Positions 50,780 to 61,850 of a stretch of 64,000 nt of DNA are shown piece by piece. The position numbers were made by a program, and so were the translations under genes. Within the stretch, counting starts at the first letter, position 1. Every line of letters starts with the position of its first letter. Source of the stretch: Saccoglossus kowalevskii (Eukaryota; Hemichordata; Enteropneusta; Harrimaniidae); contig NW_003130854.1 in the NCBI RefSeq assembly GCF_000003605.2, positions 438,072 through 502,071 on the forward strand, written 5' to 3'. Under the pieces are notes generated by a model. That model searched no databases. It was given only the letters and a program-made list of their open reading frames with translations, and was not told the DNA's origin.

Positions 50780-51075
50780 TACATGTATAAACTCAACTTC
50801 TCTTTTAGTCAACTCCCATTTCCCATCTTTCCTGCAGACATGCTTGGTAAGACTTATAAAACTGAACACCTCAGTTTGTAAAACACCATGTCCAATCCTT
50901 GCTGCATAGACTAGCTACATTGCTTGTATAAAAGACCTCTGTAAACTGAACACCTCTGTAAGCCAACTTCCATTTCCAGTCATTATTGCAGACATGCTTG
51001 GTAAACCCTATTAACTAAACACCTCAGTTTGTAAAACACCATGTCCAATCCTTGCTGCATAGACTAGCTTGTATT
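50780..51075. repeat. 154-bp tandem duplication, about two copies
   Basis: GCAGACATGCTTGGTAA begins at 50834 and 50988, and AACACCATGTCCAATCCTTG begins at 50881 and 51035, both 154 bp apart. The unit itself has inner repeats of the form GTAAACTGAACACCTCTGTA. Further degenerate words (AAAACACCATTTTACC, AAACCAAACACC) follow to 51170. Confidence 0.8.
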
Positions 51076-51194
51076 AAAGATATCTATCAACAAAACACCA
51101 TTTTACCCTGATCCATATATACTTGCCTGTAGGAGTCATCTACATGTACATTTATAAACCAAACACCTAGCTAGTTCTGAATGTTCTCTTCTTA

Positions 51195-51412
51195 TTCACG
51201 TGTGTTGTGCATAAGTATACATGTTATGGGGACAATGATTGACAATGACAGTATGATTACATATCTTTATATAATACATATACATATGTTGGTACATATG
51301 ACATCTTAGTATCCTTCTCGTGCCTACAAAAATAAGCTAGCTTTATTTATGTGTTTTGCATGGCACACACATGTTGTGGAGATGGTGACAATGACAGTAT
51401 GATTGATAAACA
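51195..51412. repeat. Degenerate direct repeat, 146 bp apart
   Basis: GTGTTGTGCATAAGTATACA...GACAATGACAGTATGATTA at about 51202-51259 is echoed by GTGTTTTGCATGGCACACAC...GACAATGACAGTATGATTG at about 51351-51405. The period is close to, but not the same as, that of the 154-bp repeat beside it. Confidence 0.6.
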
Positions 51413-51938
51413 CATATCATTCCTTAAACATGTATTGATCCTGTTACATGGGTTTCCACTTTAAGAAGGATTAGGGCGATACGCTCTGTTTCTGGTGAAT
51501 TAACTCACTACTAGGATTATTAACTCCAGGTTTCAATTCTCAATGCCTTTAGATTTTTAATTATGTTTTCTTTGCTAACGCTGGAACTGAACGTAAGTTT
51601 GAAATATAGCTGTGGTTTTGCACTGTCTGATTCATTCGCTCAGTTTTGCTGAAGTCAATTATTCATGGCTGCCCACACCAACTCGAGTGTGATTGTGTTC
51701 GGAAAAGCTGTATTTGACTTTAGTTAAAATGAATGATTCAGTTTAGTGTGCCCTTAACCTTTTTATCGCCATTCTCAAAATATTCTCGTTTATAATCTGT
51801 AATTTCAGAAGATTGGGACGAAAATAACAAAATATTTTGATTACTCAAGTTTTGTCTGTTGGCTCAATTTTAGGGTTCACTTCTAGAAATATTTAAGAAT
51901 TTAAGAAAAAAGTACAGGGAAATCTGGTGGTGAAAAGG

Positions 51939-52100
51939 TTAAAGCAGGAGGGTCGTCACCTACGCACGCGCAGGAATTGAGTCCCAAGCGACGATAACAA
52001 CACACGCTAAAAACACAAAGTCTCAGGGGTAGACACTTGTTTGTAAACAATGACACGCTATGGTCATATGAAGCATGCGCAGGCGACTACTCCCCCACTC
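51939..52100. mobile_element. TTAA element, piggyBac-type MITE, copy 2 (inverted)
   Basis: TTAA at 51939-51942 is followed by AGCAGGAGGGTCGTCACCTA, then GGAATTGAGTCCCAAGCGAC and GATAACAACACACGCTAAAA, the reverse complement of copy 1 near 20.7 kb over at least 40 identical bases. The far end (GGCGACTACTCCCCCACT) matches the other terminus, but its TTAA has been lost. It contains a 15-20 bp insertion relative to copy 1. It sits in the inferred YPEL intron. Confidence 0.8.
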
Positions 52101-54170
52101 GTAGATTTTGTTGTCCTATATCGAGTTGTTGCTTAACAGATAAAAACAAATGATTTTGTATTCAATTTAGAATGGAAACACATCATAACATGGGACTTTG
52201 TGTTCCATTTACTATGGAAACGCATCAGGGCAATGTCCGTTGTTTGATTTTCTTGACAGTAAATATCGGTTTACAGTGCAAATTCTGCCATGGTATAATG
52301 ATGAGGCTATGACTGATTTAATGAACCTTGGCTGGCAAAGATGGTGATTATGTGCCTTTAGTGTTTTGATGATCGGAGTATTACGCAAACAAATTTTTTG
52401 AAATTTCCATACTTTCTTTAGTTTATACCAAGTTTACATAATTTTCCATTAGCGACAGATCGTGATCAAAATTCTTGGAAAAAAAACAAACATGGAAAAA
52501 TTATTCCGGTAAATTGTGTCATGTAAGGTACAAAAGGTAATAAAATATGCATAATTTTTGTGACCATTTCTGTTTCTTCATTGTAAAAGTTAATGACAAC
52601 GCAACTAATTTCTGAATTTTATTTCCCCCCAAAGTCATAATATTCCTTTAATTGCAAATTATCATTTGCTCTTTCCCGGTAGGGGTGCTCCAGTAAGCGC
52701 CCAAACCCCAAAAAAATCATGATTTTCTAAGTTAGGTGCTAACGTGGTTGAGTACGGTATATAATGATGTGCAACCGATACTGTCGCCACAACTGACAAA
52801 GCTACTTTGTAAGGTACATGTATGTAACACAATATATAGTTAAATTTTTGCTAATGTCAACTTCCCATTTACATCACGTCCCCCTGAATATACATGTTGA
52901 TGACTTACATTATGATTCTTTAATATAATTACCATGTATCTAGATACATTATTTTGTTAGTAAACTAAATCCCTCTGGAAAGACTTTCATGGCTGCCTAC
53001 ATGTGTACATGAATACAATTAAAGCTGCCTTCATATGACAGAAAGATACAATTAACGATATATTCCCTCAAGACTTTATCCTAATTTAGTTTTGTCTGAA
53101 TTGAACTAAATGGACTTGTGTAGAATAAAAACACATTTTTAGGATCAGAGCCAAGTGAATTGCTGTGTTTTTTCCAGTCATTGCATTTCTACTGATAAGT
53201 TTGTATATGAACCATGTCATCATTTTTAATCTGGGTGTATTTTGACAGTCATATCTGATTTCTACAAGGTGATTAAATTATTCATTGAGTTGTGTAATGC
53301 TTGGCATACCAATATTCTGGGAAAAGTTTCAACTTAATCTTACTGTGAAATATACGGTGGAAATGCGATAAAATCACAGCTTCAGAATTTAATATTTTCC
53401 TGATCAGTGAGCAATACTTAAACGCTAAAAAAGTGTCTGGATGCCATTGATTGTTTCCATGGATATAGTGAATGAGTGATTTAGAGATTACACATACCGA
53501 TTATTGAGAAGTGCTTGTACACCTAGAATATAGTTGGTCATATACTTATTGAAAATACAATAATTATCTGGATACCATTACATGTTTCATTGGATACAGT
53601 GATGTAAGATAATATTTATTTACGAAGTGCATGTGCCCTTTGAATATATTTGGTTATACTATGGAAATCAATATTTCTCTGTGATACCATAAGCTTGACT
53701 CGTATTGTGATCAGTTACTGACCTGTATGATATTCAGTGTACACGAATTATAAATTTTAGTACAGATGCATGCATGAGAAATTTTATCATCAAAGTCTAA
53801 GAGTGCTTGAATTGGGAGTCTCTAAGCAATTATACATGTAACAGGGGAGCTCAGTTATCATGTACATAATTTCTCGTATTACGAATAATTTTTTTTTTTG
53901 AATTTATTAAAAATAGTAATTTAATATGCACCAGTATTGATCATCAGAGGCATATACAGTAAACAAGCATGGTGACCTTTTTTGCATACTACCAGGAGTA
54001 TATTCTAATTTTGCCAAAAAATTAAATGTTTGCAAATTGAGATGAAACATTGAAAGTGAAAATTTTTAATTTCTGCAAAAAATGTTGATTTTTCCCTGAC
54101 TGATAAATTGTCTCTCATCGTTTTGTGTAGGAAAAGCTGAACCTGACAATGTTTTGTGTTTTATTTGCAG
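52101..54170. other. 3' part of the inferred first YPEL intron
   Basis: AT-rich and CpG-poor. No repeats with clear ends recognised. A branch point and pyrimidine tract lie in the last 30 bases before 54170. Confidence 0.5.
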
Positions 54171-54526
54171 ATCACTATTAGTGAACTGTTAACGTCATTG
54201 GTGATACATTCGTGACTGTTGTTATAGCAACTGCCTCTGTCCTAAATACATTGTCATCTCACATGCTGGGAGAAGACATCGGCTGATCAAATATCACATA
54301 TCAGACCTGGTTGTAGTGACCTGATAAAACTATAAGAGACGTTTTCCCGCTCGCTTCAACATTTTTATCAATTTAATGTTCCAAACGCGTCTGAGGTGAT
54401 CATCAGCCGGAACGAAGTGTCAAAATGGTGAAGACATTTCAAGCCTATCTACCGGAGTGCCATCGCAAATACAGTTGTGTGCATTGCAGAGCGCATCTTG
54501 CAAATCATGATGAACTCATTTCGAAG
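54171..54526 (+). CDS. YPEL: First coding exon of a Yippee-like (YPEL1-4 type) gene, with 5' leader; partial
   Basis: YPEL proteins are small zinc-binding proteins of the Yippee fold, linked to nuclear, centrosomal and spindle locations; their biochemical activity is poorly defined. The exon follows a pyrimidine-rich acceptor (ttttatttgcag, AG at 54169-54170). The start codon is ATG at 54425-54427 in a good context (TCAAAATGG), and 34 codons run to AAG at 54524-54526, directly followed by GTAAGA. The peptide starts [18 protein letters not shown] and continues [16 protein letters not shown]. From memory it nearly matches vertebrate YPEL1-4, which have [16 protein letters not shown] then [20 protein letters not shown] is the first CxxC zinc-ligand pair. 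The second pair and the remaining roughly 85 residues are not in the window. The N-terminus lacks a few residues found in some vertebrate paralogues (MVKMTKSK...). The frame ends in phase 0. YPEL5 is excluded because its N-terminus is quite different. Identity is very secure; the paralogue is not, since invertebrates usually have one YPEL1-4-type gene. Confidence 0.95.
54263..54286 (+). promoter_or_regulatory. Upstream ORF 1 in the YPEL leader (7 codons)
   Basis: An ATG at 54263 opens a 7-codon reading frame (MLGEDIG) closed by TGA at 54284-54286, within the 254-nt leader of the YPEL exon. It lies 139 nt upstream of the main start. Short uORFs commonly lower translation of the main frame and allow reinitiation. 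The ORF is seen directly; any regulatory role is inferred. Confidence 0.45.
54376..54399 (+). promoter_or_regulatory. Upstream ORF 2 in the YPEL leader (7 codons)
   Basis: A second ATG at 54376 opens another 7-codon frame (MFQTRLR) closed by TGA at 54397-54399, 25 nt before the YPEL ATG. Both uORFs have the same length. The spacing to the main start is short for efficient reinitiation, so this one would be expected to repress if it is recognised. The role is inferred. Confidence 0.4.
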
Positions 54527-54563
54527 GTAAGAAACAACAGGTAGACTGTGATGTGTCTGACTC

Positions 54564-54712
54564 TGTGTGTTCATGGATGCTGAGACTGTTCATCAGTGTC
54601 TGATTGTCCGTGTGTTGATGGGTGATTGCTGAGACTATTCAACGGTGTGTATTGTGTGTGTGTTCATGGGTGGGTAGGTGCTGAGACTGTTCAGTGGTGT
54701 GTTAATCAGATG
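54564..54712. repeat. Minisatellite, unit about 45-60 bp, right after the YPEL splice donor
   Basis: Three units of the form GTGTGTTCATGGRTG...GCTGAGACTGTTCA...GTGTG start 38 bp after the donor. Degenerate units with TGTGTTCATTCAGRGTACTG recur at 54779 and 55148. Very close to a splice site for a repeat array. Confidence 0.7.
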
Positions 54713-54804
54713 TGTTCTATGTGCTACTCAGAAGGGAGTTTACTCTGAAATTCAAGCTCATATAAATACAAGTACATTTGTGTTCATTCAGGGTACTGTC
54801 CAGC

Positions 54805-55147
54805 GGTTTTTCTATAAAAAAAAACTCCAAGATGGAGCACTGCAATTCAGTGGCGCCACAAAGTGGGGGAGATGGGGTTCTCTCTACCAGGGTGTCGAGT
54901 TTGTGATAATACTGAGTTAAAATGGAGCATTCTATGACTTCCTTGGGGCCAAAATTACTATCAGACAGGTCACAGCTGAAGAATGTGGCCTCATGTGATC
55001 CTTGGTCAATCAGAATTTTATGGTTTCCAGAGGATCTGCTCCCCAGGGTAAGGGGGCGCATGACCATAGCATGAGGGCGCTGCGCCCCTGTTCCCTTGTT
55101 TAAAAAAATCTCTGCTGTCTATAGCAGCCCCTCTTATAAAATAATCT
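54805..55147. repeat. Segment inserted between two degenerate minisatellite units, with GGGCGCTGCGCCCC
   Basis: A 26-bp direct repeat (TGTGTTCATTCAGRGTACTG-TCYAGC) lies at 54779-54804 and 55148-55173. The roughly 340 bp between includes GGGGGCGCATGACC and GAGGGCGCTGCGCCCC, words typical of the 18.65-kb family, and CTATAGCAGCCCCTCTTATA. It may be an inserted fragment of that family. Nothing coding. Confidence 0.35.
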
Positions 55148-57450
55148 GTGTTCATTCAGAGTACTGTCTAGCATAGCCATGCGTATCATACCTTCCCTGT
55201 ACATGTATAATGCTTATATTTGTACAACGGCCCCTCCTATGAATTATACATTCTGAAAAAGAAAGCATGTTAGATACTTGAAATAGTGGATAGTGAAATA
55301 GTCTAGCAGAATGACTGAAGAAGATAATAGTAATTAAAATGAAAAATAAGTCCCAGTAATTATGTATATCAAAAAAAATCTGAAAATTAATATTTGTGTG
55401 ATGTATGAAAATAGCTCATCGCCAAATGTGTATCGGATGTATATTGTTTGTGGTGTTAGAATAAAATTTCACAAAACTTGTTGTTTACTACTTGTCATAA
55501 AGACCCTGGTGAAATATTCACTGTTATAATTGTCTCCTGACTCGTGAATGTGCCTCTTACAAAATCATACTTTATGGTATAATTAGCTATTAGTAGAAGA
55601 TAAGGTCTATATTTTTGCTAAATTCAAAACTCAAGCTTTTAGACTCTTAAAAAGATAACCCCTTCCTATGTTGATAAATGGCTGGTTATCATACGTGTCG
55701 TGTCAATCGGGTATTAGGCATGCTTGTACAAAAATATTGCCACTGAAACACCCAATGGTCACTATTCCATCCTTGGATTTTGTACTAAAGGGAAACTGAT
55801 TATTGGGAACATACATGTATACATGTACGTTTCTGCCTCAGTGATTGAGGTGATTGAGCTTTTAATCTGAAGACTTGGGATAACATCAACTCTGCTGCTA
55901 TGATTCATGATCACTTGCATATAATGATCAAGCAGAATTCTCCACCAAATAGATTGTGACTTAGATTTAGGCGCACACATTCAACTCATGAGATTACATG
56001 TTGACATGGAGCATCTAGAGTGAGAACACAGCACACATCAACATCCTGAGATGCATGCAGGCACACCTCATCCGCGAGAGAACTCGCATTAAGGTTTTTA
56101 TCGCAGAGTTTCATCTTTTATCGCAGTTACAACTCGTGATGAAGGTGTTTAATTGATTAAAAGTGATACACGTACACTTTGACATCAGTAGTCTAAGTGT
56201 AGTATTGAAATCAGTAGACGTCACCATCATGTGTAATTAGGTTTCATTCCTGTGGGACGTATGGATCATTGAAGGTTATACTAAAAAAAATGAGTGTTGC
56301 GGCTTGGTTGAACTCATCACACTGCAGTTGTTGAAATCTAACTAAGTCTCCATTAAGGTGGTAATATAACTGGGTCAAGGTCATGTTTATTATTAAAAAA
56401 ATCATTATCTAGCTAGCTGCCTATGACCAGTCAGTTGGGGGCAAAGTCAGATCTTGTTATTTGTGTTTTGTTTGCACTAATAATCAAATATAAAATACCT
56501 GATGTTTGATTATTTATGTGATAGTCTATGATTAAACTATAAGTAATAATTTAATCATGCAGCATAAAAGCAATATGATATATTAGAAATTATCTCATGC
56601 GTAATGTCCATATTTCCGCAGTGTGACATAATACAGGACAGATCGAAAATGTACATCACATAGTTTGGCATCACATACTGCCAAACTTTTTTTTATTTAT
56701 TGCACATGCTACCTGAAGGTTATATAGTGTCTGATAAAAATGGTTAATTTTGGCAAATTTTTGTTTATGTTTTGAAATTATTTTTCAGTCCCTTTCAGTT
56801 AAATTCAGTATTATTCAGTTAAAAAAAAATCCCAACGAATTAGAACATGTGTCATAAATGAGCAGACAGCTTATGCATAAAATAGAAAACCGTGGCATGA
56901 ACAGGTACAAAATTAGCATATGAGGCACACAAATACATTATTTGGTGTCATTTCAATAATAGTCCCAGCTTCATCACTCTGTGGAAATATGCATGTGATA
57001 AATGTATTCTCTAGTATTCTCATATTTTCTCTTCTTGTGATTACCACCGAAGTAGCACTAATCCTCGCCTGCGGCTCTGTTCGGTACACAATTCTGACAG
57101 TAATCACTCGCCTTCTCTGATGTCAACTAAGAGAGAATAGATTATGGGATTATATGTAAATGTCTTGACATACTGCATTTGAATAAACTGTCCATGTAGG
57201 TAGGGCAACTAACCCTAACTAACTATATTTTTAGTGAAACTTTTATTTAATGCAAACAAGTTTATTTATGTTTTATTTATTATAATTATTATTAAATTAT
57301 ATTCTACTCACAAAATTATTTCCTTTGATGTCCAGAACATGACATTATACAGAACATTATAGCTTGCAATTTGTGGTATTTCTTTTTTAACGCAGTGCAC
57401 GCTGACAAAGTTTTATAATATTTATATCGGCTGGTGACGTCTTTATCGTC

Positions 57451-57664
57451 ATACTGTAAAATGACTAATATTCACTGGGTTTAAATTTCGCTGATTTACC
57501 ATTTCAGGCATATTCTGTAGGTTTAAAATTCAAAGTATTATCATTTAGAATAATGTGTTCTATGTTCAATTTTACATATTCATTGGGTTTTAATTTAGCG
57601 CATTTTCCAGTCAGCAAAATAAGCAAAATTAAAACCCAGTGAATAATTAACCCTTTTACAGTAT
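57451..57664. mobile_element. TA-flanked inverted-repeat element, family 2
   Basis: The left arm TACTGTAAAATGACTAATAT then TCACTGGGTTTAAATTTCGC matches the inverted right arm TACTGTAAAAGGGTTAATTA then TTCACTGGGTTTTAATTTTG over about 50 bp. TA sits at both edges. It shares the CTGTA tip with family 1 but differs inside. Non-coding MITE. Confidence 0.7.
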
Positions 57665-59418
57665 CTGCCTTAAATGCCTGATTGTGGAAGAGGTGTCATT
57701 GGGAAAAAATAATTAACTAATATACAAACCCAACTTGTTAACAAATATGTTGTTGTTTAAATTTTTTCCCCCAATTGTTTGTGTTTATGCTAACATTGTT
57801 CATGTAGTATATAGAGTATTAAAAGTAAAGTTTCTGTTTCTGTTTCACCAACTGCTTTCATACTTTCCAATTGTCCATGCAGTTTGTAGGGAATTTGTAC
57901 AGTGTGATGTCAATTTGCTTTTAAATAGAATGCTACAAATGTGAAGTTCGGACAAGGATGTCCCTCAGAATATGGAATGTTAAAATAACCTAAAAGATAA
58001 CATTTTTCATATCTTATTCATACTCTGGTTTTTTTTTTTTAGTCTTATAATATTGCCTAATGTACTGACAAATTATTGAAAAAAAATAAATTAAAGTTTA
58101 CTTGTGTGTGTGAGGGGTATGGAATTGCTAAACAGGCATGAAAGCAGGCTTTCACTGATGAATAGCATGAAATAAGATGCAGAGATTAACACATGGGAGT
58201 TAGTGAATACATCTGGAAGAGAATATTAATGACTGTTTAGGTTCACATTATTTCAACAAGCATGTGTGCATTAAAATACAGTTGACTGACATCAAGTGCA
58301 TTCTTCAAGTGACACATACACCACTAGAGGAAATTGGAGGAAAATGCAAGATCTTTGTTCTGAGCAACAATGGTTTTTGTAAAAAATGGGGAGTAACCAT
58401 GGAAACTGTTATATCATCATCATAATATCATAATAATCTTGTAAGCCACATGTGTTTTTACATTGACTTGACCACCTGAGAGTTAAATTTTACTGTTACA
58501 GTAGTGTTGATTTTCGACCATTCTGTGTAAATAAATGTCATAGATTTTATATGGGCGGTAACATAGTATTCAGAACTAATGTAGTGTCAAGAATATTTTT
58601 TGTGAAATTCATTTGATACAATGAATTTTGGTGTGACATGTAGACATTATGTTTTGGAGCAAGACGATCTATGCTCTTGAAAAAACAAAATTGCTTTGGC
58701 TAGAAACAAGGTAAATTTATAGTGTGAACATAACCACAGGCACTGCTTATTCAGCGAACAAAAATATATGTATTAAAGTATATGCTAATATACACAGTTT
58801 TTTGATTGAGAATAATTTGTTACCAAACATCTTCATACACGAGATAGTACAGTGAGAGTATTAACCGACGTGTGACGGTGGTCGATGCGCCCGCATACTT
58901 TCTGAGTCTTGTACATACTGTCTTATATGTCTTTGCAAACCATTCGCTTCTTATAGAGAGTCCAGAGCTGAGTTTAATAATGACAATTTGTTTGAACATT
59001 ATTGCTGTAAACTTTGTTTTCAAAAGTGCCTGCCATTTTGGAAATACCATGTAATCATTCCATATTTCGAATGTACATTTCCTAATATGATAGGAATCAA
59101 ATACCCTGTGCAATCATGCCAAAATTGTGGCACATGGTAACCTGGCTATGCAGTGACAGATGTTTAATAATTCTTACTTATTTAATATTTATTATCTAGA
59201 TTCTCAATGGGCAAGGTTGCAATAGTTACGCTTTAATTTAGTACCAAGAAATGATTAGGCTCAGAATTTCGAATTCGGAAAAAAAGTTCAGGAAGGAGCA
59301 TTAGTTTTTTCTAAAATCAGTTTCTTTAAAAATTTGTAGTTTTCCCAAATCTAGAATGTCAGGACGACATTCCTAATTCATTGGTGCATGCAACAACCAT
59401 CAGGTACTGTGCATATAA

Positions 59419-59621
59419 TACTGTAGAATACTTTATTTTCGCTGGAATTAATTTTCGCTGAAAAGGCTTATTGGGTGTTTTGTATGGAATTTATTTTCAC
59501 TGATTTTTGATGAGTTTAATGTGAAATATAGGAAAAAAAGTATATTTGCTGGATTTTATTTTCACGGAATCATCCTTTCAGCAAAAATAAATTCCAAGCG
59601 AAAATAAAGTATTCTACAGTA
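59419..59621. mobile_element. TA-flanked inverted-repeat element, family 1, copy 2
   Basis: TACTGTAGAATACTTTATTT at the left is repeated inverted at the right (AATAAAGTATTCTACAGTA). Arms of about 45 bp continue with TTCGCTGGAATTAATTTTCG. This copy is better preserved than the one at 39.75 kb (nearly matching ends), so it is probably younger. It lies in the second YPEL intron. Confidence 0.75.
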
Positions 59622-61751
59622 GTCATCAAAATCAGTGAATTTTATGATTTACTGTACATGTATGTATCAGAATGCATTCGCTAACATGCTGCGCTTTTGA
59701 CATTTTGTTCCAAAGGTCAAAATTACAATCATATGGTCTACAGTTTCACTTCTCACTTCAGTTATTTTGCACCATAAACTCTTATGAGGAAGGGATTTAC
59801 AAATGTCAATTAAAGTGATTACAAAGCATCTGAAATGGGATATCCAGAAAGTACAGGTGGTGTCATTTGTGGTCAGTGACGTCAATGCCATGTTTGTCAC
59901 GTCATTGGTCATATGCAGATTTTGAGTGTTTGAATTGAATAAAACAATCAATGTAATATCTGAAACAGACTTTCTTTCAGTTGAGCTAATTAAATTCAGA
60001 TGATTTAATTTTTTGGTCACTTTGTATCATCAGTTTCTCTGTCAGCTGACTCTGAACTTACAATATGTATCTTATGTTTGGTTGTCAGTTTTTGTCTGTA
60101 CATCTCTCTTTCATCAACTTAACATACAAGACACTCATTAAAAACATATGCCATGTTAAGGTGTCTCGGGTGACTTCAATCAGATTTGTCACATTACCTT
60201 CAATTCCCTATGTTTGCACAATATTTTATGATAATTGGTTGAAACCTGTTTTTTAATTTTCTGAAAAGAGCAATTCAGATTACCTTATTATTTGTGGGTG
60301 TTTGGGCTAATTCACTTTATGTCTTAACAAATCTTATTTCGTACAAAATTTAATAAATTTAACCCTCAGAATGGCATAAATTTTCAGATCCAAGTTTTCC
60401 AAATGTTAATTTTGTGAATTTTGAAGCGAATGTATATATGTACCTACAGGTTTCAATCAAAATTGTGATTAAACACGAAAATAATTTTTACAAGTGTATT
60501 TTATAAAAAGGTGCAAAAAGTTTACTTTGGTATTCTTATTGTTACGGTAATATTGGTATGTTGTTACCTCAACCTGCTTTCTACAGATTACATGTTTAAA
60601 TGTAGTGCATAGTTATGTTATTTGCTCAACCTCGTATAGCAAAAATAGTGGTACTAGTACATGTATATGTAAATTAGCGTCCTCTGATCGCACGTTCTCA
60701 TATTCATTTATTCCTTTCTCCATGAATGGAGGAAATTAATAAGCTGGACCATTATACACTTGTACCATGATAACTTAAGATTGTAAATTGGTTGTAACCA
60801 GTGTGCCCTCTAAGACAGTATGAGTTGTCATTGATGCTCAAAGATTTCCTATGGTGCTACTAGTTGTGCTAATTCACTGGCACATCATTGATGTGATCAA
60901 CAGTGATTATTGAATTTGTAATTTGGTAAAATATAATTCACTTTGTGCTGAGCCCCATAGAAATACATGGAACAGTAGTGCGCAACTCAGCAACATAAAA
61001 TGTTCTGTGACGTAGCTCCGAGAATATGTCCTAGATACATGCACTTGATTATTGTATCATGTATGGCTACCAGAAACAGAGGGGTCAATGCTTTTCTCGG
61101 ATCATTTTTACAGTTCAAAGAAAATACTTCAGCCTTCCATTACATATACCGGTAGACTGATAACTCTACTGTACTGGCTTTCCATTTAGTATTATTTGCT
61201 GTATTGCATCAATAATCTCGATATTAGTTGCACTCTCATAGTTTCTTATTACAGCTAAGAGGTAGTTCAGACTAGATCTACAGAGTTATGCACAGTATTA
61301 CATAATGAGCATTTGTGTAGCTAGAGTGTAATGATAGATAATTCTCTGTATAGAAACCATGATGTGAAATGAAATAGAAAGCATGTATAATTGTTAAATA
61401 CTCCCTGCGGGTCATGCAAGTCTTCTGACTTAGAGGCGTCTGCAATTGAGAAACTGAACACACGTTTCCAGATGAATAACTAATATTATTTGCAATGACA
61501 GAAATATAATTACCCATGATGCAGGAAGCAGTGACATGTTAACATCATTATGCATTTGGCAATCTACATAAAAAAACTGCAACTATATGGACCATCTATT
61601 TAGCTTTCAGTTGTCTTGATTTTCCAGTTCATTGATCTGTTGTTTAATTGAAGTTTCTATTATTTTAGATTAATTACTTACCAAAGTATGTATGACAACT
61701 CGATGCAATGACCAACAAAAACAAATGACATGTAGGCACTTCAAATACAGA

Positions 61752-61780
61752 TAGGGTAGGGTAGGGTTGGGTGAGATAGA
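61752..61780. repeat. Short (GGGTA)n run, possible repeat tail
   Basis: AGATAGGGTAGGGTAGGGTT then GGGTGAGATAG. It resembles the pentamer tail of the LINE at 49771 and could mark the 3' end of an otherwise unrecognised minus-strand insertion. Confidence 0.3.
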
Positions 61781-61850
61781 TTTTAAATTTTGTATTTCAT
61801 TTTTATTTTTCCATCAGGCATAATTTTTTTTCACTAGTTTGCCGATTAGC

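Larger units (their letters stand above)
34282..54170 (+). other. Inferred first intron of the YPEL gene (about 20 kb)
   Basis: The 3' end of this intron is firm (acceptor AG at 54169-54170); the 5' end rests on the candidate donor at 34282. The interval is strongly CpG-poor and rich in TG/CA from about 34.85 kb onward. It holds DNA elements, satellites and a LINE tail, listed separately. No second convincing coding exon was found on either strand. An alternative acceptor (TTTTGTGTAG, ending at 54130) would lengthen the leader by 40 nt. Confidence 0.4.

Noticed and set aside
54717-55067. 116-codon minus-strand frame over the minisatellite and inserted segment
   Set aside because: Covers repeats and an inserted GC-rich fragment; no protein family recognised.
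59667-60020. 117-codon minus-strand frame
   Set aside because: Low similarity to anything I know, no splice sites or start context of note; likely chance.
61752-61780. Interstitial telomere-like run
   Set aside because: The unit is mostly GGGTA, not TTAGGG, and only about four copies; better read as a repeat tail.
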